Shown here: one piece after another, positions 37,863-47,259 of the stretch
Layout of the letters: each line of letters starts with the position of its first letter
Position numbering within the stretch: the stretch's first letter is position 1
From: Streptococcus oricebi
GTDB taxonomy: Bacteria > Bacillota > Bacilli > Lactobacillales > Streptococcaceae
Direction of reading: 5' to 3'
DNA: 64,000 bases
NCBI RefSeq assembly: GCF_017883985.1
Contig: NZ_PRDG01000001.1
Coordinates: 172,182 to 236,181, forward strand
Translations under genes and position numbers: made by a program
Notes under the pieces: generated by a model
What the model was told of the DNA's origin: nothing
Databases searched by the model: none
What the model saw: the letters and a program-made list of their open reading frames with translations, nothing else

Positions 37863-37887
37863 AAGGCCGAAACAGAGTCTCCGACCT
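37863..37887 (-). terminator. Candidate terminator of the acetolactate decarboxylase gene
   Basis: AGGTCGGAG pairs with TTTCGGCCT (with G-U pairs) on the minus strand, followed by seven T. It lies about 90 nt beyond the stop codon. Confidence 0.6.
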
Positions 37888-37975
37888 CTATTGCTTATAG
37901 AAACTTGCCCCTGCAAAAAGCTAGGCAAATTTCTGAACTTTCAAATCTTGACCTGCTTAGACTGGGAGCAAGCCT

Positions 37976-38695
37976 TTACTCAACGGCATCAATGTCTTCT
38001 TTCATCTCATCCAGATTAAACTTGGCAAAGAGATACTTGCGGTCTTGGACGGGGAAGCGTTGGTCTAGCTGGTCAACTGCTCCTAGCTCAACCACCCCCT
38101 CCTTGATGATATAGTCCATGACATGGCCACCAAAGGTGTGGTCATCGGAGATGAAGTGGAGGTGGTAGCCGGCTACACTGACCCCATTAAAGATTTCCGG
38201 TGTCCAAAAGCCAACGATAGTCCCTGAGACATTATCAGCATGGTATTCTGGCTGGCTGACTGCTACTTCAGCAAAGCGTCGCTCATCGGTCGAGCGGGGA
38301 ATCATTCGGACATGCATGTGGGCGAAGTCACCATGAATCTTAATAGAGCGAAAGAGATTTTCGCCATCATAGTAGGACTCAATCCGCTGCTCCAGCTCTT
38401 GATCATTCATCTCAAAACGCTGGCGGAAGATAACTTCGGCCTGATGAGGAACAACGGCCGCATAGGGAACGGTGACCTCGTCTGATACCTCGACTACTTC
38501 TGGTAACTCACCAGAGCCCTTGGCCTGATAGGCCTTACCATCTAGGACAATCAACTCTCCATCAATCGAGTCCAGCGTCCCAATGCCCAAATCACCATAT
38601 TGCAAGAGCTCCCCAATGGTCATGCTTCCACCGTAAAGACCGGCCATTAAGGCTCCTAGGGTATTGTATTGAAATAATTTGACTGGCTCTGCCAT
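37976..38695 (-). CDS. budA: Acetolactate decarboxylase
   Basis: Zinc enzyme of 239 residues that converts 2-acetolactate to acetoin (pyruvate overflow and pH control). The family pattern is clear: LFQYNTLGALMAGLYGG at the N-terminus, then IKIHGDFAHMHVRMIPR, FWTPEIFNGVSVAGYHLHFI and DHTFGGHVMD, which supply the zinc-binding histidines. The length is usual. It is alone, without an acetolactate synthase gene in the window. The start follows AAAAAGGAGAAAAC. In other species this gene is called aldB or alsD. Confidence 0.95.
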   Translation of the reverse strand: MAEPVKLFQYNTLGALMAGLYGGSMTIGELLQYGDLGIGTLDSIDGELIVLDGKAYQAKGSGELPEVVEVSDEVTVPYAAVVPHQAEVIFRQRFEMNDQELEQRIESYYDGENLFRSIKIHGDFAHMHVRMIPRSTDERRFAEVAVSQPEYHADNVSGTIVGFWTPEIFNGVSVAGYHLHFISDDHTFGGHVMDYIIKEGVVELGAVDQLDQRFPVQDRKYLFAKFNLDEMKEDIDAVE

Positions 38696-38848
38696 GTTTT
38701 CTCCTTTTTCTACTTCTTTTCTTTTAATCTGATAGGACCCTGGCTTTCAGCTCTTATCCTAGCTAGAGGCTATTTTGATTGTGCTTTCTTTCAAGCAAAG
38801 TTCCTGCTACTTTCACCTCTGACTTCCTTGCCAGAGAAATGTAAGCTC

Positions 38849-38877
38849 ATTATACCACAATTAGGAAGGGGGTGAAA
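38849..38877 (-). promoter_or_regulatory. Promoter of the acetolactate decarboxylase gene
   Basis: On the minus strand TTTCAC (38877-38872) and TATAAT (38854-38849) are 17 bp apart, with an extended TGG before the -10. The leader is about 145 nt. Confidence 0.6.
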
Positions 38878-38898
38878 AAGAGATGCTTGTTAAACTTT

Positions 38899-40134
38899 TT
38901 ACAAATCTTGGTAGAAGTCCTGCATGGACACATCATCTGGGACCAAGTCCAGATAGCTTCTAGCATAGGACTTGGCCTCCTGGACTTGGCCCAATTCCCT
39001 GAGGAGATAGATGAATTGCTCTAGAAACTCAGGGTTGTCTTTTAAATCACGAGCCAAATCCCTAAAGAGTTCCAAGGCCTGCTCTAGATTTTCCAAGGCC
39101 TGATGGGCTCTTGCTATATTCCAGCGAGTCAGAACATTGTCCAGCTCCTCCTGCTCAAAGGGCAGGATTTCTTGGTAGCGCTCTTGTTCCAGATAGAGAT
39201 TGGTCAAGCGCAGGGCGACCTCTTCTAAATCATCGGCTTCGACTTGGGCTCGGAGAAGGTAGTCTTCTGCTCCTTTTTGATCATGCAGTTCATAGGAAAG
39301 CTGGGAGGCTAAGAGAAGCAACTGGCTATCAAAGGGGTTTTTCTGCAAGCCCTGTTTCGCCATTTCTAGGGCCTGCTCCGTCTGATGCTCGGCATGTAGG
39401 GACTTAGCATAGGCAAATTCATAACCTTCAAAATCAGGGGACAGGGTATCCAGCTGCTTGAAGTAGAGATTGGCCCTCTGGTATTCCTTCTGGTCAGCCA
39501 AGAGTAAGGCTAGCTCAAAGAGGGTAGCCTCATCATACTCTAGCTCCAGGGCCTTTTCCAGAAATTCAATCGCCGCCTCAAACTTTCCTAGATTGGCATA
39601 GCAAAGGCCGATTCGCTGGTAGGTGGATAGGCCGGCCTCTTGATAGATGAGACGATTGTCCAGGCTGGCATAATTCTTAATGGCCTCTTGAAAGTAGCCC
39701 AATTCAAAGTTTATTTCGGCCAGGGCTAGGATAAGCAGGGGATCATCCGAGATTTGACTGGCCTCTAAAATTTTCTCACGCGCCACATCTGCTAATCCCT
39801 CCTGCTGGTAGAGATCTGCCTTGGCTAGTAGGCTGGCCGGATAGAGGGGGCTCGAGGAAGCAATTTCTTCAAGGTAGGCAAAGGCCCCTTCTAAGTCACC
39901 ATCATCACTAGCAATACTGGCTAGATTGAGGGCCAAGTCTGGATAGAGGGGGTATAATTTCTGATAAATTTGCTGGGCTTGAGGGAAAAAGCCGATACTT
40001 TCTAAGTAGTCGGCTAAATCTAGTAATTCTTCATTTGTGTCGCTAGATAGGGCCTGCTCAAAGTAGGAATTGGCCTGCTCTAAATCTTGCTCCTCTAAGG
40101 CTAGAAGCATTTTTTGACTATTGTGCTTGCTCAC
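38899..40134 (-). CDS. Tetratricopeptide repeat protein
   Basis: Soluble all-helical protein of 411 residues built of about ten TPR-like units (for example FEAAIEFLEKALELEYDEAT and YQRANLYFKQLDTLSPDFEG). No signal peptide or catalytic domain is visible, so it is probably a scaffold. I start at the GTG at 40134, which follows AGGTGAAGAAA; the longer frame reads through the neighbouring gene. It overlaps the AI-2E-family transporter gene by 17 nt, so the two are translationally coupled and perhaps work together. The partner is unknown. Confidence 0.85.
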   Translation of the reverse strand: MSKHNSQKMLLALEEQDLEQANSYFEQALSSDTNEELLDLADYLESIGFFPQAQQIYQKLYPLYPDLALNLASIASDDGDLEGAFAYLEEIASSSPLYPASLLAKADLYQQEGLADVAREKILEASQISDDPLLILALAEINFELGYFQEAIKNYASLDNRLIYQEAGLSTYQRIGLCYANLGKFEAAIEFLEKALELEYDEATLFELALLLADQKEYQRANLYFKQLDTLSPDFEGYEFAYAKSLHAEHQTEQALEMAKQGLQKNPFDSQLLLLASQLSYELHDQKGAEDYLLRAQVEADDLEEVALRLTNLYLEQERYQEILPFEQEELDNVLTRWNIARAHQALENLEQALELFRDLARDLKDNPEFLEQFIYLLRELGQVQEAKSYARSYLDLVPDDVSMQDFYQDL

Positions 40135-41290
40135 TTTCTTCACCTGTTTCCTTATCATCATAAAGTCCACTGACTTCCTTGTACCATTCAAAAATAGCTG
40201 AGACAACTACCTTGATGGAGGCATAAAGCGGAATTCCTAGCAGGACACCCCAAATGCCAAACATGGAGCCTGAGGTCAAAAGGACAAATAAAATTGTAAT
40301 GGGATGGATGCTCAATTGGCTACCCAGAATGAGCGGGGAGACAAAACGCCCCTCAATTGTTTGCTCCACAATAAAGACAACAATAACCTTGAGGAGCATA
40401 ATCGGTCCTGCAATCAAGCCCAAGACCAAGGCTGGCAGCATGGCCAAGAAACTACCCAGATAAGGGACTAGATTGAGGAAACCAGCTAAAATACCCAGGG
40501 TCACCCCGTAGCGCAGACCAATAATCTTAAAGAAGAGAATGAACATCAAGGCAACAATAACCGCCACCGTCACCTGACCGCGAACATAGTTGGCCAACTG
40601 ACTATTGACTTCACTGAGGACCTTGGCTGTCGGTTCCCGGAAATTCTTAGGTAAAAATTTAGTCAGATAAGACTTAAGGTTTTTCCCGTCCCTAAGGAGG
40701 TAAAAGACGATAAAGGGCATGATAATCAGGGCAACAACGACCTGGGAGGTTGCCCCGATAAAGCTACCAGCCCAGTTGACAGCTCGAGAAGAAAAAGAGC
40801 TAGCCCAGGTGGTTAACTGGGAAGAAAACTTGGTAAAGACCTCTGCAATCTGGGGTCTAAGCTCCTCAGAAATCTGGTTTTCAACCAGGCCGTCCAAGGC
40901 CCTTTCAGCCTGCTCCATATAGTCGGGGATATTTTTAATAAAGCTAAAAATCTGCTCCTGCATCTTAGGAATCAAGACTGCCAGACCCCAAATCAAAAGG
41001 AGGGCAATCAGGATAAAGACAATGGTTATAGCTAGGAGGCGATTAACCTTATGCTTTTCCATAAAATCCACAATGGGATTGATTAGGTAGTAAATCAAGC
41101 CTGACAGGATAACTGGTAGCATGATGACCTTCAAAAAGTTGATGACCGGAACGAAAATAAAACTAATCTTGCTAAGGACAAGAATATTTAGACCCAGGAG
41201 GAGAAAGACTAAAAAGACGGTAATCGCCTTATTATCTACAAACCACCTGAAAAACCAACTCATAGTAAAATTTCTCTCTTTTTTGTTCAT
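40118..41290 (-). CDS. AI-2E family (PerM/UPF0118) transporter
   Basis: Membrane protein of 390 residues with about eight helices in the PerM layout: helices near 13-33, 36-52 and 68-90, a soluble amphipathic region (about 95-160), then the conserved C-terminal half with LRYGVTLGILAGFLNLVPYLGSF and an EQTIEGRFVSPLILG segment. Family members are reported to move AI-2 or ions, and the substrate here is unknown. The first ATG follows AAGGAGTCATC. It is co-transcribed with the TPR gene. Confidence 0.85.
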   Translation of the reverse strand: MNKKERNFTMSWFFRWFVDNKAITVFLVFLLLGLNILVLSKISFIFVPVINFLKVIMLPVILSGLIYYLINPIVDFMEKHKVNRLLAITIVFILIALLLIWGLAVLIPKMQEQIFSFIKNIPDYMEQAERALDGLVENQISEELRPQIAEVFTKFSSQLTTWASSFSSRAVNWAGSFIGATSQVVVALIIMPFIVFYLLRDGKNLKSYLTKFLPKNFREPTAKVLSEVNSQLANYVRGQVTVAVIVALMFILFFKIIGLRYGVTLGILAGFLNLVPYLGSFLAMLPALVLGLIAGPIMLLKVIVVFIVEQTIEGRFVSPLILGSQLSIHPITILFVLLTSGSMFGIWGVLLGIPLYASIKVVVSAIFEWYKEVSGLYDDKETGEESEQAQ

Positions 41291-41373
41291 GATGACTCCT
41301 TCGTTTATCTCTTTTCATTGTAGCATTTTTCTAAGAAAAATTCTGTCAAAAAAATCACTCTAAGCATAAAAAA

Positions 41374-41402
41374 ATTGAGGCAAGAATGGCCTTGGCCCCA
41401 AT
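41374..41402 (-). terminator. Terminator of the two-component operon
   Basis: ATTGGGGCCAAG pairs with CTTGCCTCAAT on the minus strand, followed by TTTTTTT. It lies about 110 nt beyond the kinase stop. A small palindrome, GTGACTCCGTCAC, occupies the space between them. Confidence 0.75.
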
Positions 41403-41510
41403 CTTTTTTGTTATTAAATCCTAAAAGTGACTCCGTCACAAGTCTGCTCTTACGGCTGTTTTTCCAAATCCCTAGATGGGTTCAAGAGCCGGAGCCACTA
41501 CTGAGCTAGC

Positions 41511-42875
41511 TTAGAAGAAGATGGTAAAGCGCATCCAGGATTCGTCCACTGCTTCAAAGCGATAGTTGAAATGATGTTTTTCCAGAATTTGCTGGACGAT
41601 AAAGAGGCCTAGACCGGTCCCTCCGTCCTTTCGATTTCGGCTATAATCCGGTCGATAAAAGGGTTGAAAAATCTGCTGAATCTGCTGTTCATCTAGGAGG
41701 CGTTCTGCCTGATTTTCAATCACCAGCTGGCCCTTACCTAAGCTCAAACGAATCTTGCCTGCCTGGCGGGTATAGTGAAAGGCGTTGTCCAAGAGATTTT
41801 TGATTGCCTTGAGTAGGTAGGTCTTATTGGCCTTGATCTCCAGCTCTTCCAGCTCGACCTCAAACTGGTACTTCTTGACCTCGGCCAAGATTTTATAGCT
41901 ACTCAAATTGTCCTTAAGGAGACTCTTGAGTGAGAGGTCTTCTTCATCCTCATCTAGCTTCATTTCTAACTTGGAAATAGCTAGGATAGACTGGACTAGC
42001 TCGGCCTGCTCCTCTAGAATGGTCCGACAACGGTGGAGATAGGTATCGTGGTCCTTGAACTCTCCTACCCCATAAATCATCCCGTCAATCATGCCCATCA
42101 TACTGGTAATCGGGGTTTTGAGCTCATGAGAGGTCATTCTGAGAAATTCGGCCTTTTCACGTTCACTTTCAGCGACTTTTTCATTTTCCAGGCGCAGGGC
42201 CTCGATACTGGTTAATAAATTCTCATAGAGATGGTTGATATCCTGGGCCAAGTCGGCAATTTCATCCCGTCCCTTGACGGGGCAAATCACCTGGGGCTCT
42301 AAGCTGGTCATCCGGCGGGTACTTCTAGAAATTTCCTTAATCCGTTTACTGGAAGTCCGACTGTAAAGGTAGGCTCCCAATCCTCCTAGGGTCAGGGCAA
42401 AAAAGAGGACCATGGGGTAGAGTTTCAGGAGAATGCGACTGGCATCTGAGATAGGCTGCAAGGAATATTCACCCTGCAAGAGCAGGGTTTGGCCAGCCTT
42501 ATTTTTAATAGTTTCGCTCAGATATTTATTCTTGTAGATACTGGCCGTAAAGTTAGGAGATATCGTTAACTGTAAGGACTCGTCGCTGGCATCTATCTCG
42601 GCTACGGTCGGATAGAAAACCTTTTTATTGGTATCCATGAGGGTAAACCAGAGACGATTGCTCTTTTGACTGTAATCACCCAAAAGCTCCAGCATGTCCT
42701 CTGTTGACTTCCCTTCAACCTGACTGAGAATTTCCTCAAATTCATTTCTAGCCTCAGCTGTCTTTACCTGCTCATAGTAAAAGGGCATCATAAAGTAAAG
42801 ACTGGCCAAAAGTACCGTTACTACGATAAAAATCAAGGAAGTAGTCAATAGGAAGTTCTTCTTAACGATTTTCAC
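41511..42875 (-). CDS. Sensor histidine kinase
   Basis: Membrane sensor kinase of 454 residues. Helix one is at about 9-30, an extracellular sensing domain of about 120 residues follows, helix two lies at about 153-172, then a HAMP linker. The H-box MTSHELKTPI has His 250, and the ATPase domain has LLDNAFHYTRQ (N-box) and DGGTGLGLFIVQQIL (G-box). Pairing with the upstream response-regulator gene (4-nt overlap) is clear. The signal is unknown, though the MacAB-like exporter just upstream suggests a response to an antimicrobial or envelope stress. Confidence 0.95.
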   Translation of the reverse strand: MKIVKKNFLLTTSLIFIVVTVLLASLYFMMPFYYEQVKTAEARNEFEEILSQVEGKSTEDMLELLGDYSQKSNRLWFTLMDTNKKVFYPTVAEIDASDESLQLTISPNFTASIYKNKYLSETIKNKAGQTLLLQGEYSLQPISDASRILLKLYPMVLFFALTLGGLGAYLYSRTSSKRIKEISRSTRRMTSLEPQVICPVKGRDEIADLAQDINHLYENLLTSIEALRLENEKVAESEREKAEFLRMTSHELKTPITSMMGMIDGMIYGVGEFKDHDTYLHRCRTILEEQAELVQSILAISKLEMKLDEDEEDLSLKSLLKDNLSSYKILAEVKKYQFEVELEELEIKANKTYLLKAIKNLLDNAFHYTRQAGKIRLSLGKGQLVIENQAERLLDEQQIQQIFQPFYRPDYSRNRKDGGTGLGLFIVQQILEKHHFNYRFEAVDESWMRFTIFF

Positions 42876-43528
42876 TCTTCATCTCCTCCGAGCTTATAGC
42901 CCATCCCCGTAATCGTCTTTAGGGGAAGGCCCGGAATTTTCTTACGAATATTCTTGATATGATTGTCCAAGACCCGACTATCTAGCTCGCTATAACCCCA
43001 GATAGTATTCATGAGCTGATCGCGAGTGACCAGGTGGGTCTTTCTCTTGGCTAGGGCCTGCAAGATTTCAAACTCTTTCTTGGTCAGAGTCATCTTTTCC
43101 CCCTTCCAATAGACCGTACAATCCTCTAAAATCACCTGCAAGTCTCCAATCGTGATTTCTGAAACAACCACCTGGCGGCGCAGGATATTTTCAATCCGTT
43201 TGACTAAGATTAGAGGTGAAAAGGGTTTGGTCACATAGTCGCTAATCAGATGATTAAAGCTGACAAGCTGGGTATATTCATCGTCCAAGGCGGTTAAAAT
43301 CATCACTGGAACCTGTGAACTTTTCCGAATCTCCTTGAGCACATCCAGACCATTTATGGTCGGCAGCATCATATCCAAAATGACTAAATCAAAAGACTCT
43401 TCCGCAAAAGCTCGCAGAGCCTCTCCACCATCAAAAACAGGCTTTACCTGATAATTACTTTCTTTTAAAAACTCGCAGATGACTTGGTTAATTGTAGTGT
43501 CATCTTCTACTACTAAAATTCTGTACAT
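42872..43528 (-). CDS. OmpR/PhoB-family response regulator
   Basis: DNA-binding response regulator of 218 residues. The receiver domain has the acidic pair VVEDD, the phospho-acceptor Asp 52 (VILDMMLP) and the conserved TKPF lysine. The winged-helix domain (about 125-218) ends with RVLDNHIKNIRKK and TITGMGYKLG. Two ATG codons are adjacent; the second, at 43528, has better spacing from GGAGG. That ribosome site touches the end of a hairpin array (43537-43990), so the array probably lies in the 5' untranslated region or carries the promoter. Confidence 0.95.
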   Translation of the reverse strand: MYRILVVEDDTTINQVICEFLKESNYQVKPVFDGGEALRAFAEESFDLVILDMMLPTINGLDVLKEIRKSSQVPVMILTALDDEYTQLVSFNHLISDYVTKPFSPLILVKRIENILRRQVVVSEITIGDLQVILEDCTVYWKGEKMTLTKKEFEILQALAKRKTHLVTRDQLMNTIWGYSELDSRVLDNHIKNIRKKIPGLPLKTITGMGYKLGGDEE

Positions 43529-43536
43529 CATTCCTC

Positions 43537-43990
43537 CATAAGATATGAGGGCGTTAAAAAATCCGTATAAAAATAGGGAGCGCGGTGCCGCTTCGATGAA
43601 GCAAGGTAAGCGAGTCTTTTTTACTAGGATTTTAGCCCGAGTTCAATTTCATAAGATACGAGCCCGTTCGCAGACTTATTCCTGTCTAGCGCCTAGAGCG
43701 CTGTCAGGAAACGAAAGCCACTAGCGTGCTCTTTCTAAAGTCTGCACTAATTTCACAAGCAAAAATTATCGTTTTGCTTGTGAAATGTCGAAAAACGAAG
43801 AAAAAATAGGCGGCCAAACAGGAGTTGCTAACAACTCCGTCGTGAGACCCCCGCAAGGACAACTAGTTTGTAGGCAAGCATGAGCGTCGCCTACAAACAG
43901 ATGTCTACTGCGTCTTGAAGTCACAACTCTTTCGTTCGTGGTTTTTCAAAGTTTTTAGGGCGTGTTCAATTACACAAGATACAAAGCCTT
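43537..43990. repeat. Hairpin array A upstream of the response regulator
   Basis: Two tandem units joined by a linker of the form GTTCAATTnCAtAAGATAC. Unit A1 spans 43540-43652 (113 bp); its ends GGGC (43549) and GCCC (43635) pair, and the next arms AAAATCC and GGATTTT pair. Unit A2 spans 43653-43975 (323 bp) with ends GCCC (43662) and GGGC (43958); it is lengthened by an inserted segment and several perfect hairpins. A third linker copy closes the array at 43962-43982. The same family forms array B near rodA. No ORF of note is present. The remaining stretch to the permease stop (43991-44073) shows nothing recognisable. Confidence 0.85.
43667..43787. repeat. About 120-bp hairpin insertion inside unit A2
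   Basis: The left arm of unit A2 breaks after GCCCGTT and resumes as GAAAAACGAAGAAAAAATAGG near 43789. The intervening DNA begins GCAGACTT and contains AAAGTCTGCAC (43737-43747). It also holds a 14-bp perfect stem TTTCACAAGCAAAA/TTTTGCTTGTGAAA (43751-43785). A related segment follows the last linker of array B (63744-63822). Confidence 0.6.
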
Positions 43991-44073
43991 CAACTAGTCT
44001 ACTTCTTCCCCCTCCTTCTTGGTAAAAGATTGGTAAAGCACTGGTCAGGCTAGTTAAATCACATTTTTCTCCC

Positions 44074-45291
44074 TTATTCAAACCGTAAGGCTTCGATTGG
44101 GTTTAGCTTGGAAGCCTTGACGGCTGGCAGTAAACCGAACACTACTCCTATTATACAACAAAATAGCAAACTTACAAAGACTGAAAAGAGAGAAAGAATA
44201 TAAGGGTAGTCCAGCGAGCGTGTAATAACTAAACCGGAAATGATTCCAGCCAATACGCCAATCACGCCCCCCATCAGGGTCAAAATAACTGCCTCAATCA
44301 AGAACTGCTTGAGAATCACCTTACGTCTAGCTCCTAGGGCCTTCTTGACCCCGATTTCACGCGTTCGCTCGGTCACAGAAACGAGCATGATGTTCATGAC
44401 TCCAATTCCACCAACCAAGAGCGAGATACTGGCAATACCAGCTAAAAGGACAAAGTTGGACTGGTTGAGCTTGGTTAGCTGCCGCTCAAACTCTCTTAAA
44501 TTCATCACTCCAAACATATAATCCGAATCGGGGACCAGACTGTTCAGATAGTCACCTACCTTCTTGGCTGCTGGTTTTAAACCATCGGCCCGCTCTGTCT
44601 GCACTGTCACTTCTGGACTGACATCAATCTCTTCAAAAATCCGGTGCCATTGATTCAAGGGGATATAGGCCAGATTTTCTGTACCGGCAGTTAAGCCACT
44701 AGCCTTCTTGGACTCAAAAACCCCAATAACCTTAAAGGGATTGCCTTTTATTTCAACGTATTTCCCCAAGCCATCTCCAGCTGGAAAAAGGGTCTGGTAG
44801 AGGGATTTTTCTAGGTAAACGACTTGCTCCTGATTCCTAAAGGCCGGGTCTGAAAAATCCGCTCCACTAGTAGTCTTCATCTTTTTGACCTCAGCAATAT
44901 TCTGACTGGTCGCAATGACCTTGCTTGTGGCCTTATTTTGTAGGTAATAGATTTGATTTTCCTTTTGGTAGGATAAGACCGCGTTTTTAACCCCTGGAAT
45001 TTTTTTAATCTGCTCCAAGGTTTCCTCTCCTAGAAAAGGTAGATAGAGAGGTTTCTTGGCATTGGCCTTATCGGGAATATCTGGATTGATGGCATTTTTT
45101 TTATTGTAAACCACATTCAAACTATTATTACTGCCACCAATCAGCTGTCTCTTAGTATTTTCACTATTGCCCTCAATAATCGAGAAAATAGCGATAATGG
45201 CCCCAATCCCAATAATAATCCCTAACATGGTCAAGGTTGAGCGCATCTTATGTGATAAGATTGAGTTTAAGGCTACAAAAATATCTTCCAT
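44074..45291 (-). CDS. MacB-like ABC transporter permease
   Basis: FtsX/MacB-type permease of 405 residues with four membrane helices: one N-terminal (HKMRSTLTMLGIIIGIGAII) and three C-terminal after residue 280 (including GIGVMNIMLVSVTERTREIG). A large extracellular MacB-like domain of about 230 residues lies between. With the ATPase and adaptor just upstream it forms an exporter of the kind found in Gram-positives for peptides or drugs. The substrate is unknown. It is the last exporter gene before hairpin array A. Confidence 0.93.
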   Translation of the reverse strand: MEDIFVALNSILSHKMRSTLTMLGIIIGIGAIIAIFSIIEGNSENTKRQLIGGSNNSLNVVYNKKNAINPDIPDKANAKKPLYLPFLGEETLEQIKKIPGVKNAVLSYQKENQIYYLQNKATSKVIATSQNIAEVKKMKTTSGADFSDPAFRNQEQVVYLEKSLYQTLFPAGDGLGKYVEIKGNPFKVIGVFESKKASGLTAGTENLAYIPLNQWHRIFEEIDVSPEVTVQTERADGLKPAAKKVGDYLNSLVPDSDYMFGVMNLREFERQLTKLNQSNFVLLAGIASISLLVGGIGVMNIMLVSVTERTREIGVKKALGARRKVILKQFLIEAVILTLMGGVIGVLAGIISGLVITRSLDYPYILSLFSVFVSLLFCCIIGVVFGLLPAVKASKLNPIEALRFE

Positions 45292-45307
45292 ATAGGCAGG
45301 GTCCTTT

Positions 45308-45979
45308 CTAATCGAGCTTGCTTTCTAGATTACCGTCCCGCAAAATCACTGTTTTCTTACACCGCTCCGCCACTTCAGGCTCATGGGTAATGATGACAAT
45401 GGTCTTGCCGGCCTCATTAAACTCCTTAAAGAGGTCCATAATCTGCACACTGGTCTTGGTATCTAGCGCCCCTGTTGGCTCGTCACCCAGGATAAAACTA
45501 GGATTGGTAACGAGCGCACGCGCGATAGCCACTCTCTGCTTTTGCCCTCCCGATAGCTCCATGGGCTTAAATTCACTTCTTTCTTCCAGACCGACTAGGC
45601 GTAACATTTCCAAGGCTCTTTCTCTTCTTTCCTTCTTGGAAATCTTCATATAGGTCAGGGGAAGCTCAACATTTTGACAGGCCGTTAGCTTGGGCATGAG
45701 ATTGAAATTTTGAAAGACGAAACCAATTTTTTGATTGCGCAAATCAGACAGGGCATCATCTGAAAGGTCCGACACATCGGCCCCTTCAATGGCATAACGA
45801 CCCTGACTGGCCTTATCCAGGCAACCAATAATGTTCATCAGGGTGGATTTCCCAGAGCCAGAAGGACCCATAATGGCTAAAAAATCTCCTTCTCGTACAT
45901 GGAGGTCAATCCCCTTTAAAATGGGAAAATCTTGGCTTCCCTGCCGATAGGACTTGTGAATCCCTTCAAGCTTTAACAT
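45308..45979 (-). CDS. MacB-like ABC transporter ATPase
   Basis: ABC ATPase of 223 residues of the LolD/MacB class, with Walker A GPSGSGKST, signature LSGGQKQRVAIARAL, Walker B FILGDEPTGALD and the His switch ITHEPEVAE. I start at the ATG at 45979, since an in-frame TTG nine bases upstream has no spacing from GGAGG. It overlaps the adaptor gene by 14 nt and precedes the permease by 16 nt. Confidence 0.95.
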   Translation of the reverse strand: MLKLEGIHKSYRQGSQDFPILKGIDLHVREGDFLAIMGPSGSGKSTLMNIIGCLDKASQGRYAIEGADVSDLSDDALSDLRNQKIGFVFQNFNLMPKLTACQNVELPLTYMKISKKERRERALEMLRLVGLEERSEFKPMELSGGQKQRVAIARALVTNPSFILGDEPTGALDTKTSVQIMDLFKEFNEAGKTIVIITHEPEVAERCKKTVILRDGNLESKLD

Positions 45980-47231
45980 TTTGCCCAACCTCCATGCCTT
46001 CCTTCATCCCCGCCTTGGGGGTCGCAATCATATCCTCCATGCTTAAGCCCTCAGTGATTTCCAGCAAATCCTGACCCTTTTTCTGGGTCTTAACTTCCTG
46101 CATCACAATCTTCTTGTCCTTAATCTTCCAAACATAGGTCTTACCATTTTTACTAAAGGTATAGGAGGACTTAAGGGCTAGTTTACCCGGCTCAACCGAG
46201 CTATCTAGGACATTGACATAGGTGTGGGAGCCAATCAGAGGCATATTGTCTGCCTGATCCAACTCAACTCGATAAGGATATTTAGACTGGTTAGGGTTTT
46301 CCTGTTGCCCTTGTTTATTGCCACCGCTAGCACTGGCCTCATTGGTCAGACTTCCAACCTGGGTCACCGTACCGGTCCATTTTTTCTTAGGATCCTTGCG
46401 GTCCACCACTTCAACCTTTTGACCCAGAGCCAATTTCTCCCGGTCAAACTCAGTCACATTTCCCTTGACCAGGGTCTTAGACTTGTCCAGGATTTCGATA
46501 AAGGTTTCTTCATCTTTCTTGGCCTTGGACTGCTTGGGCAGGTCCTCATTTAGAGAGGTAATGGTCCCTGCAGTATCCGCATGGACCGTATCATACTTGG
46601 TCCGCTCATTCTCCGTATCAGCTGTAACCTGAGCCTTTTCGGCTTCAATCTGGGCGTTTTTAACCTCATTATCACTATTTTTAGCATCGATTAGGCTTTG
46701 AGCTAGGGCCTCTTCGGCCGTTTTAATCTGCTCCAGGAGAGATTCGTCATTGGACTTGTTATACTTGTCTTTCAATCCATTGACCTCGGCAAGTTTGCGT
46801 TGGTAGCTCTCCCATTTGAGGGAGGCTGTACTCTGGGCTGCCGCAATAGCATTGGACTTGATTTGGGCATCATACTGGGCTGACTGGGCTGTTAACTCCT
46901 GGGCAGTCGAATAGCGGAAGAGGGGCTGACCTGCAGTTACCGTATCACCATTTTTAACAAAAACTTCCTTGATTTCTCCCTTGGTAGAGTCAATCTTAAT
47001 CTTGCTACTATTATTAGCAGCCACCTCTCCAGCCAAAACTAGGTTGGTCTTTTTACTCTTATCAACGGCTTCTCTGACTGTCAAAGAATCCACCTGATTG
47101 CTAAGCTGGGTCTGCTGGCTTTGACTTTGCCCTTGATAAACGAAATATCCAGCTATACCCGCCGTTGCTAGGACCAAAGAGCTGGCTAGTAGAATCTTTC
47201 TTTTAGGGCTCATTTTTCTTAATTGAACCAT
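45966..47231 (-). CDS. Efflux adaptor subunit (HlyD/MacA-like)
   Basis: Membrane-fusion-type adaptor of 421 residues with one N-terminal membrane helix (about 12-29), a lipoyl/barrel-sandwich part (EIKEVFVKNGDTVTAGQPLF), an alpha-helical hairpin (about 115-205) and beta-barrel domains. In Gram-positives such YknX-like adaptors assist MacB-like permeases in export or self-resistance. The start follows GGAGGATAT. It lies 28 nt after the lipoprotein gene in the same unit. Confidence 0.92.
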   Translation of the reverse strand: MVQLRKMSPKRKILLASSLVLATAGIAGYFVYQGQSQSQQTQLSNQVDSLTVREAVDKSKKTNLVLAGEVAANNSSKIKIDSTKGEIKEVFVKNGDTVTAGQPLFRYSTAQELTAQSAQYDAQIKSNAIAAAQSTASLKWESYQRKLAEVNGLKDKYNKSNDESLLEQIKTAEEALAQSLIDAKNSDNEVKNAQIEAEKAQVTADTENERTKYDTVHADTAGTITSLNEDLPKQSKAKKDEETFIEILDKSKTLVKGNVTEFDREKLALGQKVEVVDRKDPKKKWTGTVTQVGSLTNEASASGGNKQGQQENPNQSKYPYRVELDQADNMPLIGSHTYVNVLDSSVEPGKLALKSSYTFSKNGKTYVWKIKDKKIVMQEVKTQKKGQDLLEITEGLSMEDMIATPKAGMKEGMEVGQNVKA

Positions 47232-47259
47232 ATATCCTCCATCCTTAGTCTATCAAGCC

